Below are positions 6,906 to 14,450 of a stretch of 19,480 nucleotides of DNA, one piece after another (position 1 is the first letter of the stretch; every line of letters begins with the position of its first letter). A program made the translations under genes and the position numbers. The stretch comes from Bacteroidales bacterium. Lineage in GTDB: Bacteria > Bacteroidota > Bacteroidia > Bacteroidales > FEN-979. The notes below the pieces were generated by a model. That model worked only from the letters and a program-made list of their open reading frames with translations, did not search any database and was not told the DNA's origin. The stretch covers positions 1-19,480 of the forward strand of contig JALNWE010000059.1 of assembly GCA_023231065.1 (NCBI GenBank), in the 5' to 3' direction.

Positions 6906-8969
6906 TCATTTCTTCTCTTTGACTTTTTTAATCACCTCTTCCTGGAGCCCTTTAGGCAGAGGGGTATATTTGTAGAATTCCATGGAATAGTTGGCCCGTC
7001 CGCTGGAAATATTCCTTAACTGGGTGGAATATCCAAACATCTCCATCAGGGGAACAAACGCATCGACTTTCTGGGACCCTTTTCTGTAACGGCGCATCGA
7101 CTCAATTTTTCCACGCCGCCGGTTCAGGTTCCCGACAACATCCCCGATATATTCATCCGGGGTGTTAACTTCAACTTTCATCATGGGTTCGAGCAGGATG
7201 GGCTCCGCTTTATTAAATCCCTGTTTGAAGCAAATAGAGGCACAGGTCTGGAAAGCCATATCGGAACTATCAACCGGATGGAAACTTCCATCCAGCAGCA
7301 CCACCTTTACATCCACGATCGGATAACCGGCAAGGATACCCCGCTCCATGGTTTTTACAATCCCTTTATTGACCGATGGGATAAATTCAGCGGGAATATT
7401 TCCACCTTTGACCTTTTCGATGAATTCATATCCTTTTCCTTCATTGGGTTCAATGCGCATGAGAGTTTGTGCGAACTGGCCCTTGCCTCCCGTTTGTTTT
7501 GAATGTCGGTATTGAGACTCTACTTCGGTTGTAATGGTTTCGCGGAAAGCTACCGAAGGTTCTCCAACCACAGCGTCCACTTTGAATTCGGTCTTCAGGC
7601 GGTCAACGATGATCTCCAGGTGTAATTCACCCATCCCGGCAATGATCGTTTCATCGGTTTCCTCGTCGAACCTGACATTAAAAGAGGGATCTTCCATGGT
7701 CAATTTATGCAGGGCATCTCCCAGTTTTGACTGGTCAGCCCGTTTAACGGGGTTGATTTTCAATTCAATAACGCTGGGAGGAATGTGGATGTTTTCGAGG
7801 ACCAGACGATGGGTGTCATCACAAAGGGTATCTCCTGTCTTGGTGAGTTTCATTCCAATGAGCGCAACAATATCCCCGGGGCCAGCTTCAGATATCTCTT
7901 CCCTGTCCTTGGCGTGAATTCTAAAAATCCGTCCAACCCGTTCAAGCTTCCCCCTGGTAGAATTAAAAAGCTGCGTCCCGTTCTTCAGTGTACCCGAGAA
8001 AATCCGGACAAAAGTCTGTTGACCAACAAACGGATCATGGATAAGCTTAAAAGCAAGCGCTGAAAAAGGTTCATTTGGAGAAGGGTGACGAGTATGCGTT
8101 TTTTCAGGATCATCCACGTCAATTCCCGTTACAGCCCCTATATCAACAGGTGAAGGCAAATAATCAACAATGGCATCAAGCAGCATCTGAATTCCTTTAT
8201 TCTTATAAGCTGCGCCGCAAAACACGGGCGTGAGCAACAGCTTGATGGTTGATTCCCGCAAAGCAATTTTCATCAACTCGGATGGGACTTCTTTATCTTC
8301 CATGAAAAGCGCCATAACCTCGTCATTGAATTCGGCTAATTTTTCAACAGCCCAGGAACGGGTTTCTTCGGTTTTTTGCCGGTATTCTGCCGGTATATCC
8401 GTTTCAATCTGCTCCTTATCCCTGAAGATATAAGCCTTCCGGTCAATAACATCAATGATCCCTTCGAAATTTTCTTCGGCGCCAATCGGAATTTGAAAAG
8501 GAACGGCATTGGCATCAAGGTATTTGTTCATCTGGGCAACCACAGATTGAAAATCAGCCCCGGTACGATCCATTTTATTGATAAATGCAATCCTTGGAAC
8601 ACGGTACCGGTCGGCCTGGTTCCATACGGTTTCACTTTGTGGCTCTACACCGCCTACCGCACAAAAGACGGCCACCATACCATCAATGACCCGTAACGAA
8701 CGCTCTACTTCAACGGTAAAATCAACATGGCCAGGGGTGTCGATCAGGTTGATCTGATGCCCTTTCCAAAAACAGGTAATGGCTGCAGAAGCAATGGTAA
8801 TTCCCCTTTCCTGTTCCTGTTTCATGAAATCCATGGTGGCTTCCCCATCATGTACTTCGCCCATTTTGCGATTGGTCCCTGTAAAATATAGGATCCTTTC
8901 TGTTACCGTAGTTTTCCCGGCATCAATATGCGCCGCTATTCCTATATTTCTGAGTTTATTTAATGCCAT
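6906..8969 (-). CDS. fusA: Translation elongation factor G
   Basis: This is a ribosomal translocase GTPase of 687 residues with the usual five EF-G domains. The G domain is intact: AHIDAGKTT at 13-21, switch I EQERGITI with Thr58, switch II DTPGHVDF with catalytic His81, and NKMD at 131-134. The domain IV elements KQTGGKGQFA and FHPVDSSDMAF and the C-terminal FGYSTQLRNISSGRANYSM are present. It is somewhat shorter than the roughly 705 residues usual for Bacteroidota FusA. Details such as GKTTVTERILYFTG and ASAAITCFWKGHQ look more like the spirochaete/delta-proteobacterial EF-G groups. It is not beside rpsL, rpsG or rpsJ, so a second, str-operon EF-G probably exists elsewhere, and this copy may be specialised for elongation or recycling. 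The start ATG (8967-8969) lies 24 bases after a perfect -7 element. Confidence 0.92.
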   Translation of the reverse strand: MALNKLRNIGIAAHIDAGKTTVTERILYFTGTNRKMGEVHDGEATMDFMKQEQERGITIASAAITCFWKGHQINLIDTPGHVDFTVEVERSLRVIDGMVAVFCAVGGVEPQSETVWNQADRYRVPRIAFINKMDRTGADFQSVVAQMNKYLDANAVPFQIPIGAEENFEGIIDVIDRKAYIFRDKEQIETDIPAEYRQKTEETRSWAVEKLAEFNDEVMALFMEDKEVPSELMKIALRESTIKLLLTPVFCGAAYKNKGIQMLLDAIVDYLPSPVDIGAVTGIDVDDPEKTHTRHPSPNEPFSALAFKLIHDPFVGQQTFVRIFSGTLKNGTQLFNSTRGKLERVGRIFRIHAKDREEISEAGPGDIVALIGMKLTKTGDTLCDDTHRLVLENIHIPPSVIELKINPVKRADQSKLGDALHKLTMEDPSFNVRFDEETDETIIAGMGELHLEIIVDRLKTEFKVDAVVGEPSVAFRETITTEVESQYRHSKQTGGKGQFAQTLMRIEPNEGKGYEFIEKVKGGNIPAEFIPSVNKGIVKTMERGILAGYPIVDVKVVLLDGSFHPVDSSDMAFQTCASICFKQGFNKAEPILLEPMMKVEVNTPDEYIGDVVGNLNRRRGKIESMRRYRKGSQKVDAFVPLMEMFGYSTQLRNISSGRANYSMEFYKYTPLPKGLQEEVIKKVKEKK

Positions 8970-8993
8970 GATTACTTCAATTTAAAAGGGGTG

Positions 8994-9001
8994 CAAAGGT
9001 A
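8994..9001 (-). promoter_or_regulatory. Probable -7 promoter element of fusA
   Basis: Read on the minus strand this is TACCTTTG followed by C, an exact Bacteroidota TAnnTTTG match. It ends 24 bases upstream of the fusA ATG. No clear TTG box is seen at -33. Confidence 0.7.
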
Positions 9002-9119
9002 CAAAAAATTTTGGTACGATCGTCCCTCCCCTTAGCCTCTTTGCTAAAAACAGGAAAGATTCTTTACAAGGAAAGGAAGAATGAAGGTCGATTAAAATCT
9101 TTTTACATATCCATGGCAG

Positions 9120-9190
9120 TATGGGGCGCTGCCCTTGTGTTGATCTTTTTTCCGGGGGCATCCCGTAGGGCCTGCAAGGTTAGCAGGCAT
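9120..9190 (+). other. Hairpin-rich GC island between fusA and the T9SS-domain gene
   Basis: The 232-bp gap at 8970-9201 holds the fusA promoter and, at its other end, a cluster of short GC-rich dyads. These are GGCAG...CTGCC with GGGC-GCT-GCCC nested inside, CGGG-GGCAT-CCCG, and GCCTGC (9170-9175) with GCAGGC (9183-9188) around a 7-nt loop. I see no convincing gene. The island could be terminator-like structure for the minus-strand T9SS gene or the remains of a dispersed repeat. Confidence 0.4.
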
Positions 9191-9201
9191 ATTGTTAAAG
9201 A

Positions 9202-9693
9202 TCAGAGAACAAAGATCTTTTCAACTTTTGTTATTACTCCCGAAGTCAGCCTGATGTATGCATCACCCCGTTTAACTTGTCCGTTGATATCAAAAGTGCT
9301 TGCCTTCAGGCCTTCCCCGTAAACCACTTTATTCATCAGGGTTTTTATCAATTTTCCTTCGCAGGAAAGGAGTTCAATTCTTACTTTTTGACCATTTTCA
9401 GAATCATAGATCACATTGATGTAGCTATTCACCGGGTTGGGCATGATCCTGACTTTAAAATTTTGCCTTTCACGGGCTTTCCCCTTACACAGGATCTCAT
9501 CCGGAATTGGGAATTCAGGGAAAAGCGAATATCTTTTTTCAACTTTGACTTTCTTTACGACCACTTTCTTAGCCACAACGGGTCTTTCGACAATCCGCTT
9601 TCTGCGACAGGGACAGTCGTCAGAAACTGATTGAGCATATCCGGTGGTGATCAGGACGAACAGTATCACCAAACTAAAAAAGGATGTTTTCAT
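9202..9693 (-). CDS. Small secreted protein with T9SS type A sorting domain
   Basis: This 163-residue protein has a Sec signal peptide (about 1-20, ending GYA before Gln21). A Cys-Pro-Cys followed by basic residues lies at 27-33. A Lys/Val-rich segment of about 25 residues (VVAKKVVVKKVKVEKR near its end) leads to a short Pro/Phe linker. The C-terminal domain of about 80 residues starts around 79 with PNPVNSYINVIY, contains GDAYIRLTSG and ends KIFVL at the stop. That is the pattern of the type IX secretion C-terminal sorting domain (type A), which sends cargo across the outer membrane and is normally removed during anchoring. The oddity is that almost no cargo remains, only about 57 residues between signal and sorting domain. 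It is read away from the pfkB-like gene, with a 201-bp divergent spacer. Function unknown. Confidence 0.8.
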   Translation of the reverse strand: MKTSFFSLVILFVLITTGYAQSVSDDCPCRRKRIVERPVVAKKVVVKKVKVEKRYSLFPEFPIPDEILCKGKARERQNFKVRIMPNPVNSYINVIYDSENGQKVRIELLSCEGKLIKTLMNKVVYGEGLKASTFDINGQVKRGDAYIRLTSGVITKVEKIFVL

Positions 9694-9742
9694 AACCTCG
9701 TTTTTCTTCTTTTACGGGGTTGAGGGAATTGGGTTACATTTT

Positions 9743-9760
9743 TTACTTCTTAATAAGTAA
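9743..9760. promoter_or_regulatory. Dyad symmetry in divergent spacer, possible operator
   Basis: TTACTT and AAGTAA flank a 6-base centre (CTTAAT). The dyad lies 50 bases upstream of the T9SS-domain gene, within the spacer shared with the kinase gene. The AT-rich 6-bp arms could occur by chance. A second weak inverted repeat, ATCCTGT (9795-9801) with ACAGGAT (9833-9839), lies further along the same spacer. Confidence 0.25.
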
Positions 9761-9866
9761 GCGCGACATTTTTGATCCGGTTTGTATCCTTCATATCCTG
9801 TAACTGTTTATTCAACAAAAACCAGTCTTAAAACAGGATGATAAGGCTGCTGAAAAGGATAATTAT

Positions 9867-9874
9867 TACCTTTG
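9867..9874 (+). promoter_or_regulatory. Probable -7 promoter element of the pfkB-family kinase gene
   Basis: TACCTTTG matches TAnnTTTG exactly and ends 20 bases before the ATG at 9895, implying a very short leader. No clear -33 TTG box is seen. Confidence 0.65.
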
Positions 9875-9894
9875 AGCCCGTTTAAAAAAGAACG

Positions 9895-10887
9895 ATGAAA
9901 AAGATCCTGGGAATGGGCAATGCCCTGGTAGATATCATGATCACTCTTGAGAGTGATACCATTCTTGAAATGCTTGGGCTTCCAAAGGGGAGTATGCAGT
10001 TGGTTGACAAAGACCGCAGCAATGACGTTTTGGAAGCTTTAAAACACTACAAAAAAAGCCAGTCGGCCGGGGGGTCCGCGGCCAATACCATCCATGGTTT
10101 GGCAATGTTGGGAGCGCCAGCGGGTTTTATCGGAGTTGTCGGTGAAGATGATCTCGGAGGCTTTTTTGTCCGGGATATGATCCGTGCCGGCGTGGATCCC
10201 CACATGATCCATAGCAAGCAGGAAACAGGTCGGGCTATTGCTCTCGTCACGCCTGATTCGGAGCGTACTTTTGCCACGTTTTTAGGGGCGGCTGTTGAAC
10301 TATCGGACGATCATCTGGTCCCTGGTATTCTGTGGTCAGGGTTTCCGGTTTTTAAGGAATATTCGTATTTTCACATTGAAGGTTACCTGGTCCAAAATCA
10401 TGCGCTCGTCAAAAAAGCCCTGGAATTGGCGAAAGAGCATGGGTTGATGATCTCACTCGATCTGGCAAGTTACAATGTGGTGGAAGGGAACAGGGAATTC
10501 CTTGAGGATATTATCAGACGGTATGTCGATATTCTTTTTGCCAATGAAGATGAGGCAAAAGCGATGACAGGGATGAATCCCGAAAACGCGGTCAAAGAGA
10601 TCGGAAAATTTGTCGAGATTGCCGTTGTTAAAACCGGGCATAAGGGTTCACTGGTCATGACCGGCACAGAGTATTGTGAGATTGGTATTATCCCGGTTAA
10701 ACCCATTGATACTACCGGGGCAGGCGATCTGTATGCCGCTGGATTTTTATATGGTCATTTGATGGGCATGCCCATGCAAAAATGCGGGGAATTGGGGGCC
10801 TTATTGGCGGGTAACGTAATCGAATTTATGGGATCAAAAATGCCGGACGAACGTTGGCAAAACATTAAAAATCAGGTAGAAAGATAA
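9895..10887 (+). CDS. PfkB-family carbohydrate/nucleoside kinase, adenosine kinase-like
   Basis: This is a cytoplasmic kinase of the ribokinase/PfkB superfamily that transfers phosphate from ATP to a sugar or nucleoside hydroxyl. The 330-residue protein begins with the typical KKILGMGNALVDI strand. It has the first PfkB signature region around GGSAAN (59-64) and VVGEDDLGGFF, and the second signature DTTGAGD at 272-278. There Asp278 is the predicted catalytic base and the GAG forms the anion hole. The overall pattern (MGNALVD, sugar-binding region, length) is what is usually annotated as adenosine kinase in Bacteroidota. The substrate cannot be fixed from the sequence alone, so I leave the symbol blank. 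It appears to be a single-gene unit with its own promoter and a 146-bp gap before the next gene. Confidence 0.88.
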   Translation: MKKILGMGNALVDIMITLESDTILEMLGLPKGSMQLVDKDRSNDVLEALKHYKKSQSAGGSAANTIHGLAMLGAPAGFIGVVGEDDLGGFFVRDMIRAGVDPHMIHSKQETGRAIALVTPDSERTFATFLGAAVELSDDHLVPGILWSGFPVFKEYSYFHIEGYLVQNHALVKKALELAKEHGLMISLDLASYNVVEGNREFLEDIIRRYVDILFANEDEAKAMTGMNPENAVKEIGKFVEIAVVKTGHKGSLVMTGTEYCEIGIIPVKPIDTTGAGDLYAAGFLYGHLMGMPMQKCGELGALLAGNVIEFMGSKMPDERWQNIKNQVER

Positions 10888-10946
10888 ACCATTCAACCTC
10901 GGGAACTGGCCGGGCCCCGAAATGATAAAATCGAAGATGCTTCTTC

Positions 10947-10977
10947 TTGGTTATATTCAGAGGTTTTTGTATTTTTG
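10947..10977 (+). promoter_or_regulatory. Promoter of the EF-G2-like gene (-33 TTG and -7 TATTTTTG)
   Basis: TTG at 10947-10949 and TATTTTTG at 10970-10977 are separated by 20 bases. This fits the Bacteroidota arrangement TTG-(19-23)-TAnnTTTG, and it is the only site in the window with both boxes. It leaves a leader of roughly 50 bases before the ATG at 11034. Confidence 0.65.
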
Positions 10978-11033
10978 TAACCTTTTCACGAAACGAATAA
11001 TTTTCAATCATTTACATTAATTTCTTTGTTGTC

Positions 11034-13169
11034 ATGAAGGTATTCCAAACCAATGAAATCCGTAACATTGCGCTTATCGGAGGCGCCAAATCAGGAAAAA
11101 CTACTATTGCTGAAGCTATGCTGTTCGAGGGAGGTGTGATCAGCCGCCGTGGCAGTGTTGAAGATAAAAACACGGTTTCCGATTACCGTCCAATAGAGCT
11201 GGAGCGTCAGAATTCCGTTTCTGCCTCTGTCCTTTATACCCTCTGTGATAACAAGAAAATCAATATTCTGGACACGCCGGGTTTCGATGATTTTTGTGGA
11301 GAAGTGATTTCCGCGTTAAGGGTTGCCGATACCGCCGTGATGGTCGTTAATTCACAGAACGGAGTGGATGTGGGCACAGAAATAACCTGGAGATATACTA
11401 CTAAAGCTTCAAAACCCGTCATCTTTGCCATTAATCACCTCGACCAGGAACACGCCAATTTCGACGAGACGGTCCGTCAGATGAAACAACAGTTTGGGAA
11501 AAACATCACATTGATGCAATATCCCGTCAATGCCGGTTCGGGATTTAATGCCATCATCGATTTGCTGAAGATGAAGATGTATAAATTTCCTTCGGGTGGG
11601 GGAAAACCTGAAATCACGGATATCCCGGCTAACGAAAAAGCCAAAGCTGAAGAAATGTACACGCTTTTGGTTGAAGAACTTGCTTCCAAAGATGAATCGC
11701 TGATGGAGATCTTTTTTGACAAAGGTACCCTGTCGGAAGAACAGATGCAGCAAGCCCTGAAAACCGGACTGATCCACCGGGCCATTTTCCCGGTATTATG
11801 TGTTTGTGCCAAACAGGATATGGGTATTGCCCGGTTGCTCGAATTTATTGCAGGGAACGTTCCAGCTCCCAACGAAATATCCGGTGTTAAAACAAAAGAT
11901 GGAAAAGAGCTGAATTGTAAGATAACCGATCCCACTTCGGCTTTCATTTTCAAGACTTCAGTTGAACAGCATCTGGGCGAAATATCTTATTTCAAAGTAT
12001 ATGCCGGCGAGATAACAGAGGCCATGGATATGATCAATCCCAACCGTCTGTCGAAGGAAAGGGTTTCGCAGATTTTTATTATTAATGGTAAGAACAGGGA
12101 AAAAGTAGAAAAGATTGTGGCTGGCGACATTGGCGCAACGATCAAATTGAAAAACTCTTATACCAACAATACGCTGAATTCGATAAAAAATGCCGATGAT
12201 GTCATAGAGCCCACGGTTTATCCAGATCCGAAATTCCGCGCGGCCGTGAAAGCAAAAAACACCGCCGATGATGAAAAGATGAGCAGTGTCCTGAATGAGT
12301 TGTCCAAAATGGATCCGACCCTTGTCATGGGCTATTCACGGGAGCTAAAGCAAATGATCCTGCAGGGACAGGGCGAGCTTCATCTTAACCTGGCCAAATG
12401 GCATGTTGAGATACTTGAAAAAATCCCCATCGAATATTTTGCCCCGCGGATCCCTTACCGTGAAACGATCACAAAATCTGCCAAGTCCATGTACCGGCAT
12501 AAAAAACAATCTGGTGGCTCGGGTCAGTTTGGCGAAGTCCACATGATGATCCAACCCTGGCGTGAAGGAATGGTAGAGCAGAGCGAATTCCCTATCCGTG
12601 GACGCGACGTTATTGATCTTGAATGGGGCGGTAAACTTCAGATGAACAATTGTATCGTGGGTGGCGCTATCGATGCCCGCTTTATGCCGGCCATTCTTAA
12701 AGGAGTAATGGAAAAAATGGAAGAAGGCCCCCTCACAGGTTCCTATGCCCGCGATATTATCTTTAATGTCTATGACGGTAAAATGCACCCGGTCGATTCC
12801 AACGAAATTTCTTTCAAATTAGCCGGACGTAATGCTTTCAAAGAAGCTTTCAAAAATGCCGGTCCCAAGATCCTGGAACCCATTTATGACGTGGAAGTCA
12901 TAGTTCCCGAGGATAAAATGGGAGAAGTCATGACTGACCTTCAGGGGCGCAGGGCTGTAATTATGGGGATGGACAGCGAAGGCAATTATCAGAAGATCCT
13001 GGCAAAAGTTCCTCTTGCCGAGCTGAACCGTTATTCAACCGCGCTTAGTTCACTGACCAGCGGACGCGCTACCTATGGGATGAAGTTCGCTGAATATTCC
13101 CAAGTGCCGGGAGATATCCAGGATAAGCTGCTCAAGGCTTATGAGGAACAGGAGAAAGACGAAGAATAG
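11034..13169 (+). CDS. EF-G-like translation factor (EF-G2 type) with altered GTPase motifs
   Basis: This 711-residue protein is collinear with EF-G through all domains. Domain III carries MDPTLVMGYSRELKQMIL and GQGELHLNLAKWHVE. Domain IV carries KKQSGGSGQFGEVHM and MHPVDSNEISF, and the C-terminus has LSSLTSGRATYGM. The G domain departs from consensus at key points. The P-loop is GGAKSGKT (16-23). Switch I reads ELERQNSV in place of E.ERGITI, with Ser61 for the essential Thr. Switch II reads DTPGFDDF in place of DTPGHVDF, with Phe84 for the catalytic His. G4 is NHLD (133-136) rather than NKMD. Loss of the His predicts little or no ribosome-stimulated GTP hydrolysis. This fits the Bacteroides EF-G2 (fusA2) paralog, described as a translocase without GTPase activity used in carbon limitation. 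The MFS gene starts within its last 29 bases. Confidence 0.9.
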   Translation: MKVFQTNEIRNIALIGGAKSGKTTIAEAMLFEGGVISRRGSVEDKNTVSDYRPIELERQNSVSASVLYTLCDNKKINILDTPGFDDFCGEVISALRVADTAVMVVNSQNGVDVGTEITWRYTTKASKPVIFAINHLDQEHANFDETVRQMKQQFGKNITLMQYPVNAGSGFNAIIDLLKMKMYKFPSGGGKPEITDIPANEKAKAEEMYTLLVEELASKDESLMEIFFDKGTLSEEQMQQALKTGLIHRAIFPVLCVCAKQDMGIARLLEFIAGNVPAPNEISGVKTKDGKELNCKITDPTSAFIFKTSVEQHLGEISYFKVYAGEITEAMDMINPNRLSKERVSQIFIINGKNREKVEKIVAGDIGATIKLKNSYTNNTLNSIKNADDVIEPTVYPDPKFRAAVKAKNTADDEKMSSVLNELSKMDPTLVMGYSRELKQMILQGQGELHLNLAKWHVEILEKIPIEYFAPRIPYRETITKSAKSMYRHKKQSGGSGQFGEVHMMIQPWREGMVEQSEFPIRGRDVIDLEWGGKLQMNNCIVGGAIDARFMPAILKGVMEKMEEGPLTGSYARDIIFNVYDGKMHPVDSNEISFKLAGRNAFKEAFKNAGPKILEPIYDVEVIVPEDKMGEVMTDLQGRRAVIMGMDSEGNYQKILAKVPLAELNRYSTALSSLTSGRATYGMKFAEYSQVPGDIQDKLLKAYEEQEKDEE

Positions 13170-14442
13170 TCATAATCAAGATTTCAGTGACAAGCATGAT
13201 GCTTATGCGGTATTAAGGATCAGCGATTTCCGGTTTTTTCTGACATTCCGCTTTTTTACGACCATCGCTTTCCAGATGCAAAGCATCGTTGTCGGATGGC
13301 AGGTCTATGAACTGACCAGGGATCCCCTGGCGCTTGGACTGATTGGCCTGGCTGAAGCCATTCCCAACATTGCCATGGCTCTCTTTGCAGGGCATGCAGC
13401 CGATAAATATAACCGGAAGCGGATCATTTTGATCTTTACCCTTTTGTTTTTTCTCGGGACCGCCTTTCTTTTCCTGTTTTCGGTAAAACGCTTAGGGATC
13501 ATCGCCTTATTTGGGGTCATTCCAATTTATGCCGTGGTTGTCATTTCAGGAATTTCGCGGGCGTTTATCTATCCTGCCATCATCGCGTTGATGGCACAAC
13601 TGGTACCACGTCAGCTATATACCAATTCTTCCACATGGAACAGTACTATCTGGCATATCGGGGCTATTACAGGACCTGCCATCGGGGGGATAATTTATGG
13701 ATTTTTTGGAGTTCGCATAGCATATCTGAGTGTTTTATGTTTTTTATTGCTTGCTTTGCTGGTTTTGAGTTTTGTAAGAAACCGGCCGGTACCTCCAATG
13801 GTCCGGGGGGAGACGCTTTTTCAGAGGCTCTCGTCGGGATTAAAATTTGTATTAAGCAACCAGGTATTGTTAGGGACCATGTCGCTTGATATGTTTGCCG
13901 TATTGTTTGGCGGGGCAGTTGCAATGCTTCCTGTCTTTGCCGCTGAAGTCCTGATGGTTGGCCCCCAGGGGCTGGGATTTTTACGGGCGGCGCCCATGGT
14001 TGGCGCCGTCATGATGTCGCTGATTATAGCCCACCGCCCCCCCATGGTCCGCGCCGGCAAATATATGATGATCGGGGTAGCAGGATTCGGGCTGAGTATC
14101 ATTTGTTTTGCACTTTCGGGAAATTTCTATCTTTCTCTCCTGTTGCTTATGTGCAGCGGAATGTTTGATAATATAAGCGTGATCATCCGTTCTACTGCCA
14201 TGCAACTGATCACCCCGGATAGTATGCGCGGAAGGGTTGCATCCGTAAATAGTATTTTTATAGGATCTTCGAATGAAATTGGATCCTTTGAATCAGGATT
14301 GGCAGCGAAGTTGATGGGTTTGATCCCATCGGTCATCTTTGGTGGCATGATGACGTTGCTGATCGTCGGAATTACCGCAAAAAAGGCGCCCTTGCTACGA
14401 AAACTGAACCTCAGGATGATAGGGGAAGAGAGTAAGGGTTAA
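13141..14442 (+). CDS. Major facilitator superfamily transporter, probable exporter
   Basis: This 433-residue integral membrane protein has about 12 hydrophobic helices. The loop between helices 2 and 3 carries the MFS motif A variant GHAADKYNRKR (about 80-90). The N-terminal LRISDFRFFLTFRFF and the STWNSTIWHIGAITGPAIGG region resemble the EntS/drug:H+ antiporter-3 exporters. The C-terminal half has DSMRGRVASVNSIFIGSSNEIGSFESG, also typical of that group. The substrate is unknown. The ATG at 13141 lies inside the EF-G2-like gene, giving a 29-bp overlap in a different frame. No later in-frame ATG exists before the conserved DFR motif and first helix, so this start is favoured and translational coupling is likely. 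It ends only 8 bp from the convergent dehydrogenase gene. Confidence 0.88.
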   Translation: MRNRRKTKNSHNQDFSDKHDAYAVLRISDFRFFLTFRFFTTIAFQMQSIVVGWQVYELTRDPLALGLIGLAEAIPNIAMALFAGHAADKYNRKRIILIFTLLFFLGTAFLFLFSVKRLGIIALFGVIPIYAVVVISGISRAFIYPAIIALMAQLVPRQLYTNSSTWNSTIWHIGAITGPAIGGIIYGFFGVRIAYLSVLCFLLLALLVLSFVRNRPVPPMVRGETLFQRLSSGLKFVLSNQVLLGTMSLDMFAVLFGGAVAMLPVFAAEVLMVGPQGLGFLRAAPMVGAVMMSLIIAHRPPMVRAGKYMMIGVAGFGLSIICFALSGNFYLSLLLLMCSGMFDNISVIIRSTAMQLITPDSMRGRVASVNSIFIGSSNEIGSFESGLAAKLMGLIPSVIFGGMMTLLIVGITAKKAPLLRKLNLRMIGEESKG

Positions 14443-14450
14443 TGGGCCAA

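Noticed and set aside
9011..9322. 103-codon plus-strand frame between fusA and the T9SS-domain gene
   Set aside because: It overlaps the real minus-strand gene for 120 bases, has no recognisable domain and runs through the hairpin island; it looks like chance.
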